Origin: Populus alba
Lineage: Eukaryota; Streptophyta; Magnoliopsida; Malpighiales; Salicaceae
Reading direction: 5' to 3'
Assembly: GCF_005239225.2 (NCBI RefSeq)
Contig: NC_133288.1
Span: forward strand, 11,352,169-11,416,168
Length of the DNA: 64,000 nucleotides
A model generated the notes under the pieces. That model made no database searches, was not told the DNA's origin, and saw only the letters and a list, made by a program, of their open reading frames with translations. The translations under genes were made by a program, and so were the position numbers. Below are positions 51,405 through 61,334 of this stretch, one piece after another (positions within the stretch are counted from its first letter, which is position 1; the number at the start of each line of letters is the position of its first letter).

Positions 51405-52060
51405 AAAATCCTTCTCGCGACAGGAATCCCTACTTTCACACTAGATATTCAAACGGGAATATCTTGAGCTTCTGATATGAAAATCAAGCGATTCAAAAGC
51501 CCAAATTTATCTACACATCTAGGACTACAACTTTGATGAAGGATTCAAAGTGAGATAAAATCGTTTTAGAGAACAGAATCTGGCAGTAATCTGGTTGGTC
51601 AAAAAAGGTCTCCTAATCTAATTCAGAAACTGACAATGTCAAGCATCCCTATATGACTGAGAGTATGGTCTAAGAACAAACAATAAAATTTATGATGGAA
51701 ATAGAGTCTTTAGTGCAAAACTCAGGTCAATATTCTTCTCGCGGCAGAATTCTCTGCTTTCACGTTAGATATTCGAACATGAATATTATGAACTTTTGAT
51801 ATCGAAATCAAGCGATTCAAAAGTCCCAAATTCATCTACACTTGTAGAGATACAACTTTCATTAAGGATAAAAAAATTAGATAAGTTCGTTTTGAATAAC
51901 AGAATTGCAACCAAACTCGCTTGGAACCTTTCTCGCGGCAGGATTATATGTTTTCATGCTAGATTTTAAACAGGAATATCTTGAGCTTTTGATATCAAAA
52001 TCAAGTAATTTAAAAGCTCAAATTCATCTACGTGTCTCGAACTACAACTTTGATATGACA
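51405..52060 (+). repeat. Three diverged internal modules of the long LTR
   Basis: CTCGCGg/aCAGgAAT followed by a TTAGATATTCAAACGGGAAT-like phrase, GAGCTTCTGATAT and AATCAAGCGATTCAAAAG recurs at about 51413, 51737 and 51931. Two such modules occur at about 59015 and 59335 in the shorter copy. Confidence 0.75.
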
Positions 52061-52509
52061 ATGTCGAGCATCCAAATCTGACTGAGAGTTTGCTCTAAGA
52101 ACAGTGATCCTTAGGACCTAATAAAGGTGTAGGTCAAGTTTTCAACATGTCATGAGTGACATAATATAGCTATGATGGTCAGATATCATATGAAACCAAG
52201 TCAGAATTAGAGCCTAAGTTGGAATAAAAAATTGTAACAGCAGTAGATCAATTTTTTTTAGAAAAGCAAATTCTGAGGGATTTATATGAAGACTCCTTAT
52301 CAGCCTAAAAAAAACTGACGCTTTTGGTAGCAAAGGGAGATGATAAAAAGAGTAGAAAGCAACTCAAACAGGGTTCGAAAAAAAATATTTCTTTCTCCTC
52401 CGCTTTTGTCAATTTTCCAGCAAGCATGAGCTACACTTCTGCACTTGGTTTAAAAGGGGTACACACCATCTTTAATACGTGGGGTCCAAAAATGAGTAAT
52501 AACACACTC

Positions 52510-54610
52510 CACTTGGTTTAATAACTTTTTTTTATATTAAACTATTTTTAATTAAATTATATGATAAAAAATAGATATTCAAAAAATTAAGCACCAACTC
52601 AATATTGAGATATTTTTTTCATATCACAATAATCTTTATAGAAAATAAATAAATAAATCATAAAGCTTAATTTTAACATAATTTTTTAATCAAGAAACAA
52701 AAATGATGTTATTTATGCTTTATATAAAAAAAAATGAATTGATAAATCAAAACAAGCTCTTAATAGTAATTAATTACTAAAGCGAGAATCTACTCCTTAT
52801 AGTAGAAATAAAAAATAGTTCTACATGCAAATATTTTACATTGACTATCATTTGGCTTTCTTGGGCTATTATCATAAAAAATTTAAGATTTTGATGAAAT
52901 AACACAACTATAAATTTTTTGATAAAACAACATACATGCACTTGTTGTTGTTCCAAAATACAATAATAAGTAAATATTGCATTTACAAAATGTTACTTCT
53001 TCCTATGTTGCTTTTTGGAACTGTACAACTAACAAAATATATGAAGTGTCTAACAATTTCCAGTAGCCAAATTGGTTGGTCTGCTTTACAAAATGATCTT
53101 AGCTTTTTATAACATGTATTTTCTCATTCTTTGTATATAATGAACCATGAAAACAACATTTTTTTTTGCAATGTTTCTTTTCTTATAATTTATGTGGTTC
53201 TAAAATAGCTTATAATCAAAATTTGTTATGGATTCATGGTGAATTACCTATTAACTACATTTTATCTTGTTTTCATATCTTGTAATTAATTTTTTTTATC
53301 AAGCATTTTATAATAAAAAAATCCATATGAATTTAGGGAGAATTACCATAATAACTCCAATTCCAACACTTATTGGATTTGTTAATCTTACAATTATATG
53401 GTTTATGACACTTGTAATTTAAACATGATTTGGATATAAATGACTATCAAAGTTAGTTTTGATAGGTGGCTATTTACATGACATAACAATTGAAAAATAC
53501 ATTTTCACATCCATTCAATACAACTTCAACTTACGAAAAGAAGCATAAGCAAGTAACATAAGAATTGCTTCCAACCTAACAATGAGTGTAAATCTATTAA
53601 TTCCTTCTTCTTCTTGGTTAAACATACCGGTGATTATTCCTCAGTATTGTTAGGGATATATCCTTCGTAGCTTCCTCTTTTCAGTTTTACATTTATAAAC
53701 ATATTCATGGATGCTGTAATAAGGTCTCTCATGTTTTAGCTAATATGGAGGGGAGGTCTTCTTATCAATTAATCATACTGATGGAAGAAATCCCAATAGC
53801 TGTAACAGCTATGGCCTTAGACGATATATCCCATTCATTCAGTTGAACGAAATTCAGCACTTTATCAAAAATTAAGAAAATAATCCAATAGAGAAAGCAA
53901 AAGCACCATAAAAGGAAGAGATTGACATAGATAAACTAAATTTATTTTTCTAGAAGCTATTAATTTAGTTCAGCAAACCGCTTTCCCTTGGAGGCCCAAG
54001 ATAGGGTTTTTTATTTTATTTCCCCCCTCCAAGAATAAAATAACAAATGATGCTGCCTTTTCTGTTCCATTTTCAATCATGTCACCATAACCAGTGCACT
54101 ATCGTATTGTAAAGTAGAAAAGATTTCGTAATGATGGCATAATGAAGCCGTCATGCCCTCTACTTTTGCACTCTTTAGAAAATGAATTTTGCTAAATATT
54201 GATTTTAATGGAAGAAGAGATTACCGAAAGAGATGAAGAGATTGGAAAGGACATAATTAAGCAAATACAAAGACTTATATTTCAAGCAATTTGGATATAC
54301 AATGGCGCTACACACACACACACACACACACACAGTTATTGGCTATAGTACTAAACTTTCAGCCCTAGCTAGATACTATTATGCAGAGACTATTGAATTA
54401 AAGGACAAATTAAGCTAGGAATTTAAGGATGCTAATGTTCGTCACAATCTTGATCATATGAACAGGATTAATGGAAATCACCTAGCTGACTCGGGCATTT
54501 ACATGTTATTGTTACCAAATAATAATGCTTCATATGCAATCTATTTATGTCCATGCTCTTTTTGTTTGTTCCTTAATAAGAGCACCCACCCATTCGTCTA
54601 TGACATCAGC
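52510..54610. other. Intergenic downstream of the multi-domain CEP gene
   Basis: Very AT-rich up to about 53500, then more mixed. A (CA)n microsatellite is at 54310-54334. The CEP gene's 3' UTR should lie in about 54400-54620 on the minus strand. Nothing else is recognised. Confidence 0.45.
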
Positions 54611-54620
54611 ATTCCATGTT

Positions 54621-55490
54621 CTATGCTTTCCGTTCTTCGTTCGTGTTTTGAAGAACATGACCAATCCCAGGGCTGTGACCCGGTACAGTAGGTCGGAAAT
54701 CATCTGTGACTCCTGTGACTGAATGTTCAATGCTGGAAGCCTTTGAGGCAGTAATTTCACTCTTATCTGCTGACAACGTATGGCTAATACCACGGCTGTT
54801 ACCAGTTGTCTTTGGTTTGGATGCCGTGACAGAATCTCCGGAACTGGAGCTAGTTTCAGGAGCCTTTGGGTCAATATCTTCACCGTCATTCTCTGAAAAA
54901 ATATGGCCAATCCCAGGACTGTGCCCCGGTTTTGTGGGTTTGAATGCTGTACCAGAACGTTCGACACTAGAGCCAGGTGCCGTTGGAGAAACTTCCTCAT
55001 TGTCATCATCATCATTGTCAAGAGCATGGCCAACCCCGGGACTGTGGCCTGGTGTTGTGGGCTGGAAATCATCTTTGAAATCAGTGAGAGAATGTTCATT
55101 GTTGGAGTTCGTCCCTATTGTCTTTGGATGCCCAACACCAGGACTAACGCCCGGTGGTGTTGGCCGGAAATCATCCTTATAAACAGCAGCAGAATTGCCG
55201 AAGCTTGGGACTGCAGGATGGGGCATTTCTTTTCTGCCTGCCTTGGAATGGTGAACACCAGGATTGTGAGTAGCTGCGGGTGCAGGTAGAGAAACTTTCT
55301 GGTTCTTTGCATTGTTGTGGTGTGATTTGGTATTCAAACCCTGCTTGGCCACATCTTCTATGGAGTCCTTTCCAATGGAAACAAGTTCCTGCTTATTCGT
55401 TGACTTGATTGGCCTGCCTTCAGTGAACAGAATTTGAAAGCAAGTAATAAGTGCAAGAATAAATAGAGCACATTTGCATGTTTCCGCCAT
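54621..55490 (-). CDS. CEP: Multi-domain CEP (C-terminally encoded peptide) hormone precursor, 289 aa
   Basis: Single exon from ATG 55488-55490 to TAG 54621-54623. An upstream in-frame TTG is not used as the start. Residues about 1-27 (MAETCKCALFILALITCF...) are a signal peptide, so the product enters the secretory pathway. The mature part carries repeated CEP domains: 106-121 DDFRPTPPGVSPGVGH, 140-155 DDFQPTTPGHSPGVGH, 181-196 TAFKPTKPGHSPGIGH, a degenerate 222-237 TASKPKTTGNSRGISH, and 263-278 DDFRPTVPGHSPGIGH. Spacers are acidic or Ser/Asn-rich, and the domain period is 34-41 residues. Known CEPs are processed to 15-mers with hydroxyprolines, bind CEPR-type receptor kinases, and control root growth and systemic nitrogen-demand signalling. 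At 289 aa this is long for the family. Frame is intact and likely functional. Processing is inferred. Confidence 0.93.
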   Translation of the reverse strand: MAETCKCALFILALITCFQILFTEGRPIKSTNKQELVSIGKDSIEDVAKQGLNTKSHHNNAKNQKVSLPAPAATHNPGVHHSKAGRKEMPHPAVPSFGNSAAVYKDDFRPTPPGVSPGVGHPKTIGTNSNNEHSLTDFKDDFQPTTPGHSPGVGHALDNDDDDNEEVSPTAPGSSVERSGTAFKPTKPGHSPGIGHIFSENDGEDIDPKAPETSSSSGDSVTASKPKTTGNSRGISHTLSADKSEITASKASSIEHSVTGVTDDFRPTVPGHSPGIGHVLQNTNEERKA

Positions 55491-55660
55491 AATCAACCAG
55501 AGTAGGAAAGGAAGTGAAGGTTTTGTTGTCTGATAGTACGAAATGGCTCGAGGAACAATTGAAGTTGCTAGGAGGAGTAGTAAAGATGATTAAGGTTGAA
55601 GCCACCACATTGAGAAGAAGTCTTGCATTGTTGGCGGTATTTATAGCCATAACAGCCACG
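55491..55660 (-). promoter_or_regulatory. CEP gene leader and TATA box
   Basis: On the minus strand CTATAAATACC at 55636-55646 (TATAAATA core 55638-55645) lies about 150 bp upstream of the ATG. This fits a plant TATA box with transcription starting roughly 30 bp downstream and a leader of about 120 bp. No canonical response element was assigned. Confidence 0.6.
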
Positions 55661-55669
55661 CGCCTCTGC

Positions 55670-57860
55670 AAATCCTCACCCCATAAACTATGTTTGTGGT
55701 CCTCAGAAGATTATCAATTTGGACGGTTTGTATGCTGAAGGGTCCTCACAAGATTGACTATCTTACCGACTTTTTTCCCAGCTTCGCACGTCGCACTCAC
55801 CACCACTGCTGTTTATAATTATGTGGTGCTTTTGTTTTCTTTCCTTTTCAATAAACTTTGATTTTGCACTTACTTTTGTAGTCAAAATTAGATTTTGCTG
55901 AATCTGAATTATTGCAGGATTAGAAATATATATCTTGTTCTCGTACACAAGAGGAAAGGAGGAGTAGCGGGATTTACTTCTACAATCAAACAAACTATTC
56001 GAAGATGGTTTTATCTATTTTGATGAATTTATATGCTGGAATTTTTCATTATTTATGGAGGAGCAATTAGACTATCTCGTATAGCTTTAAGTTAGTAGTC
56101 GAACTCAAGCTCTTTTTTATTATATATTATTTATTTATTTATTTTTCGTTTCGCGCAGGCTACAAATCCAATTCATGGGTCTTTTAAAATGTTCTTTTTA
56201 AGCCATTAAATGGTAAGGTTGAAAGCTTGTAAATTTTAATGTCAAATCACTCATACTCTATGTTGCTATTTTGGTTCAAAATATTCTTGTTTGATATTAG
56301 ATATCAGAATATGGATATGAAAATTTATACATTTCATTATATGAAAAAAAAAGAAATTTTTTTTATGGTATTTCAGGAAGTAAATAGTAAGATTTTATTA
56401 GTTACTTCTTATGGTTTATTTTGAAGAAAAAAAAACAAAAATAATATAAAATCTATGATCTACAAAAAAATTATTAGAATATTTTTACTTATTATTTTTT
56501 TCTTGTAGTTTTATCTTTTTATTTTTTAAAATAAATTTTAGAAAATAACTAGTTAGATATAATTAGTTATTCTTTAAACACCATAAAATCACTCGCGAAA
56601 AGGATACACATGCATATCAAACACGCATCCATGTGTACATAAATCTATTCACATATGAAAAAACTTGGTCCTTGACCTTTCATTGTGCTGAAATGTTGGT
56701 TTATTGTTTGAATACGATACTGAGGGAGGCCATCTATTTAATCAATTAATATTTTTGACAGCTCGGGCTGACATTGTGTCCAAAGCAAAGTGCCATCCTT
56801 CACCACCAAGGTACTCCAAAATGATAGCTAGGGATTATACATTTACTCTCCACTTAAAGATGTATATATTAAATGTTGATGGTTTATATACAAAGCTTGC
56901 AACTAATTTTCCTCGACAAGTTCAAGTGAAACACATCTGTCCTCAGTCTGCTTATTTGAACTTAATTGTTTATGGTACTTGCAAACTCTCAAATGGGTTT
57001 GGAATGATTGCAGGCTGCTAAAAGTTAAGAGATTCTTTTTGAGTGGTGGCCACAAGAGAAAATCTTTCCTTGATCGCTCTTCTCATTATTATTGATTCTC
57101 AAGCATTAATTTCTGAACATATACACACTGAAAGGTTTCTAATTGGCTCATACACCACAGAATAGAAATGCTAATTGCCATTATGAAGACAATTGAATTT
57201 ATATTTTTCCTCGCTAGGTGGTCATTGGAACCTACAGAACCTTATTCAAGTCAAACTCCGAAAACCAATAGCACTAACTTCCATCTTCTATACAACAATA
57301 TCCCATGTTTTTTCTTAATTCTTAAATATATGAACTTTACCATGATCATTACTAATATGACATTGTATTGGGTATGATAACACTTCTATTTCATATTTGT
57401 AGGTTAGGGGTTCTTATTCTAATAGTTTTGGTGCCTTGAAATAAGTTCTTATTGTATTTTTCTCCTTTCAGAGTTGTTTCAGCCTTCTAGTAATCGTTGT
57501 CTATCTTGTTGTGGGTTAGGTGACCATGTGATAACAAGGTTCACAGTAATTTGTATATCAAAGCTAGACTCTGAAATCAGGTCATATCTTTTCGAAAATT
57601 CTGTTTTCTTTGTGTTCCATAAGTTTAATTGTGTTTTTCAATCTTCTTCTTCTCTTTGTGCTTTCGACATCTGTGTGCAAGAAAAGAGTTATTTCATTTA
57701 GTTATTGTCCTTAAACATATCAATAGCATAAAAAGTAAAAAAAAGAAGAAGGAAGAATAGACATTATTCAAGCTTGTTTCAATTCTACCGCAAAAACACG
57801 AACAATAAAAAAACTGAGTCAAACCATCTTGATATCACTTCAAAATTATTTTAATGATTA
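55670..57860. other. Upstream region of the CEP gene and intergenic DNA
   Basis: The first few hundred bases probably hold minus-strand regulatory DNA for the CEP gene. Beyond 56000 it is AT-rich with scattered short open frames of no recognisable family (for example 56704-57021 on +). Confidence 0.4.
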
Positions 57861-57864
57861 TTTG

Positions 57865-58147
57865 TGTCAAAAAATCATTTCAACCCAATAGTTTAAGCTA
57901 TTAAATAAGGTTCCAAGATATGATTTATATTATTCTCTAACACATCTCCTCAAGTGAAAGCTTTTTGGGTTTAAAACTTGCATATGCCCATAGTACCTTG
58001 TGCTTAATTTTTATCAAATAAATAGGGATGGTGAGATTCAAACTTGTAACTGCTAGGTCATCAAGACTTTGATACCATGTCAAAGAATCATCTCAACCCA
58101 ATAGCTTAGGTTGTTAGGTGAGGTCTCAAAATATGATTTATATTAAT
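57865..58147 (-). mobile_element. Miniature LTR retrotransposon (TRIM/SMART-like)
   Basis: Read on the minus strand. The 3' LTR is 57865-57942 (78 bp, TGTTAGAGAATAATATAAAT to GATTTTTTGACA). The 5' LTR is 58078-58147 (ends GATTCTTTGACA, first about 10 bp lost). Directly after the 5' LTR comes TGGTATCAAAGTC, a primer-binding site complementary to initiator tRNA-Met (usual form TGGTATCAGAGCC). Just before the 3' LTR is the purine-rich TTGAGGAGATG, a polypurine tract. The internal part is only about 135 bp and encodes nothing, so mobility would depend on another element's enzymes. Confidence 0.72.
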
Positions 58148-58159
58148 TTGGAGTGAAAT

Positions 58160-58583
58160 ACCTTTATATATTAAATTTAGGACCTTTTTTTTTTATGTCA
58201 TGTGATTAGGGTTCAATTATGAGTTAAATTCTACTCCAAACTAATTATACATGGATTTTTCATACCTAGACAATGACCTATAAATTAAGATATATTGTTT
58301 ATTGTGTACAAGGGTAATACATATTAAATTTTATGTTAATCCAATTGTTTGGTTTGGGTTGCAATTAAAGTGCTTAAAATTGGGTAATGGGTCAAATATA
58401 CATTAAGCTACCAAAACATGTTTATTACTATTTGTTTTGACCTAATAAATTTACTTTTATTATATTTAGGTTATTTAGAAAAAAAAAATAAGTGGTTTCA
58501 TTAATTTTTACTTATGTTTTATTTTGAGTCTTCATGTCGTCCATATTTTATATGAATTTGTTTGCTACTCATGAAATCATAAT
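58160..58583. other. Intergenic, no gene recognised
   Basis: AT-rich unique-looking DNA between the miniature element and the solo LTR. Confidence 0.5.
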
Positions 58584-58588
58584 TGTAG

Positions 58589-60021
58589 TGTCGCACCCTT
58601 GCGGCGACCCTCGATTGATTTTGGGTTTTTTTTTTTTTTTGTAAAGGAGTTGCCACCTAGTATTTTGATCACTAGAAAACCTAACTGGTCTTTTCAGAGA
58701 TTTTAAGGCAAGATACTGGTTGAGTGTAAAGGGAAGGTATTAGCATCTCTGGTACGCCCTACCTAAGGTAAGCTGCTTGATGTTTGGTTTGCCTTATAAT
58801 TGCTACGGTGTTAGTGTTTTCTAATCCTATCAGTTTTCCTAGGTTTGATTTAAACTAAATTTATTAAGATAGAAATCCAAGGAGATTCCATGTGCTTCAA
58901 AAGCTCATTTTCCCTTAGTATTTCAAGAGTTTGTGACTCGTAAATTGCAAGGAGGAGGGATAAAAAAAATCCTTCAAATCAGTCTCGCGAACTTGGGCTA
59001 GATCCTTCCTGTGGCAGAATTATCTACCTTCATGTTAGATATTCAAACGGGAATATCTTGAGCTTCTGATATCGAAATCAAGCGATTCAAAAACCCAAAT
59101 TCATCTACGCGTCCAGGACTACAACTTTGATGAAGGAGTCGAAGTGAGATAAAATCGTTTTAGAGAACAAAATCTGGCAGTAATCTAGTTGGTAAAAAAG
59201 GATCTCTAGGTCTAATTCAAAAACTGACAAATGCTAAGAATCTTGATATGACTGAGAGTATGATCTAAGAACAAATCAATAAAATTTGTGATGGAAATAG
59301 ATTTTTTAGTGCAAAACTCGGGTCAGGATCCTTCACAAGACAGAATTCTCAACCTTTTCGTAGATATTCAAATGGAAATATCTTGAGCTTCTGATATCGA
59401 AATCAAGCAATTCAAAAGCCCAAATTTATCTACGCATCCAGGACTACAACTTTGATGAAGGAGTTGAAGTGAGATAAAATTATTTTAGAGAACATAATCT
59501 GGCAGTAATCTAGTTTGTCAAAAAGGTTCTTGATCTGACAATGGTGAGCATCCAAATCTGACCAAGAATTTACCCTAAGAACAATGATCCCTAGGACCTC
59601 ATAAAGGTGCAGGTCAATTTTTCAACATGTCATGAGTTACAGAATATAGCTAGGATGGTCAAATATCGTATGAAACCAAGTCAAAATCAGAGCCTAAGTT
59701 GGAACAAAAAATTACGATAGCAGCATAACTATTTTTTTAGTGCAAATTCTGAGGGATTTATCCAAACTTAAAGACTAGATAAAAAAGGAACGAATTTAGC
59801 ATTATGAAGACTCCTGATCAACTTAAGAAAACATGATGATTTTGGTAGCAAAGGAGAAGGATAAAAAGAGCAGAAAAAAGCTCAAACAAGGTTTTCGAAA
59901 AAAAATATGTATTTCTTTGCTTTTGTCAATCTTCTAGTGAATATGAGCTAAACTCCTACACTCCGTTCAAAAGAGATATACACCGTCTCCGGCACGTGGG
60001 GTCCAAAATTGAATAACAACA
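58589..60021 (+). mobile_element. Solo LTR (1,433 bp) with 5-bp target duplication
   Basis: Starts TGTCGCACCC and ends AATAACAACA, so it has TG...CA termini. The pentamer TGTAG lies directly before (58584-58588) and directly after it (60022-60026). That is the signature of an LTR left after recombination between the two LTRs of a full element. It is a shorter relative of 49070-52504, lacking about 2 kb of its interior. No coding capacity. Confidence 0.85.
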
Positions 60022-60509
60022 TGTAGTTACATTTTGCTTGTTTTCAGTATCTTATTGATTCCATTTTATATATAATTGGATTGCATTATGATATCCATTG
60101 ACTTTTTTTTTTATGATTTTTAGTTCTGAAAGAACTATAATAAGGTGAGCTGAGAGATAAAATACATAATGAGAACAATTTGGTGAAAAACCTTAAATTA
60201 TACGAAACACGAGAGTTGTGAGGATATATCTTTTTGTTACTAATACTTTTTTACAAATTAAAAAATTTCTAAAAATAACAAATCTATGACACCAAAAGTG
60301 AATTATACATTTCAGATGCAAGTTTTATCCTAACAACTAAAGTTGTTGACTAGGGTGATGAAGGAACTAAAAGATAAAATGGCTTTGACGAGAAAAAAAA
60401 AATAGAGGGATGGATTGTTTGGGGATGGAATCTTATCAGAGAGGAAACACTATTTAAAAATCCATTCAAAATGTTAAAATTGACTTTATTGATTTTGTTT
60501 ATGAAAATA

Positions 60510-61333
60510 CAGATGTATATGATGATGATGATGATGATGATGATGATTATGAATTGGAATCTATGAGCTAAGGGACTAATGTTGGGCTAAATAGGGCTAA
60601 AAGGCATTTTAGTTTTGGCCAGGGTGAAACATTTTGCTAGAGTGAGAATTCCTAGGATTTTGGGCATCACGATGATTTAGGTGGAGAGTTTGGAACTATT
60701 AAGTTAAAAATACATGTTTTCCAAGGAAATAATGATACATAGACATACTTAGAATGGGTAAAGAAGGTTGAATTAATCTTTGATTGTCATCACTACACAG
60801 AACTAAAAAAAAAGAAGAAGCTAAAACCAGTTGTCATTATGTTTACAAATTATATAGTAATATGGTAGGATCAACTTGTTATGAGTAGAAAAAGGAATGG
60901 AGAAAGGCCTAGTGATGCATGAGATGACATGAAAACTATAATGAGGAAACAATTTGTTTTTAACTTTTATTATAAAGAGTTCTTTAAGAAATTACATAAT
61001 TTACATCAAGGGTAAAAAAGTGAGAAAAATTATTATAAGGAGATGAAAATTAAAATTATCAGGGTTAAACATAGGGAAGCTACTATGGCTAGGTTTTTTA
61101 ATGGGATGAATAGAAAGATAACTAATTTTATTGAGTTCTAACACTATATGGAGCTAAGGGACATGGTTCATATAGCTACAAAATGGAGAGGCAACTTAAA
61201 ATGAAAGGGAATGTATGGACAACTTACAATTTAGGTTCTTTTTTTTTTTTTTTTTTTATCATGAAAGCTAAATTTTAGGAGAGAGGGGTTGCCCAATCGA
61301 AACCATTCACTAGCACCAAAGTCAAACCTCTTT
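60510..61333 (+). pseudogene. Ty3/gypsy (chromovirus-type) gag relic
   Basis: A GAT repeat (60521-60548) gives an acidic run. Recognisable gag blocks follow: KIHVFQGNNDT then TYLEWVKKVELIFDCHHYTE (about 60705-60805), REATMARFFNGMNRKITNF (about 61074-61130), MELRDMVHIATK (about 61149-61185) and [14 protein letters not shown] (about 61290-61333). Several in-frame stops and a long T run (61239-61257) interrupt it. This is the retrotransposon capsid domain, and no pol follows because copia sequence starts immediately downstream. Confidence 0.75.
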
Positions 61334-61334
61334 A

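Larger units (their letters stand above)
49070..52504 (+). mobile_element. Long LTR-type repeat, full-size copy
   Basis: Begins TGTCGCACCCTCGTGGTG and ends near AAATGAGTAATAACA, and aligns in its first 380 bp and last 1.1 kb with the solo LTR at 58589-60021. It carries about 2 kb more than that copy (roughly 49460-51340), including C/T-rich DNA with a TTTCTCTTTTCTTG-type tract near 50640-50890. No protein domain is seen, as expected for an LTR. Flanking pentamers (GACTA left, CACTC or CTCCA right) do not form a clear target duplication. Confidence 0.6.

Noticed and set aside
49065..52508. Assigning a 5-bp target duplication to the long LTR copy
   Set aside because: The left pentamer GACTA and the candidate right pentamers CACTC or CTCCA do not match well enough.
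54706..55182. 158-aa open frame on + with repeated PGLxPGxVG motifs
   Set aside because: Antisense of the CEP repeats; the periodicity is inherited from the true minus-strand gene.
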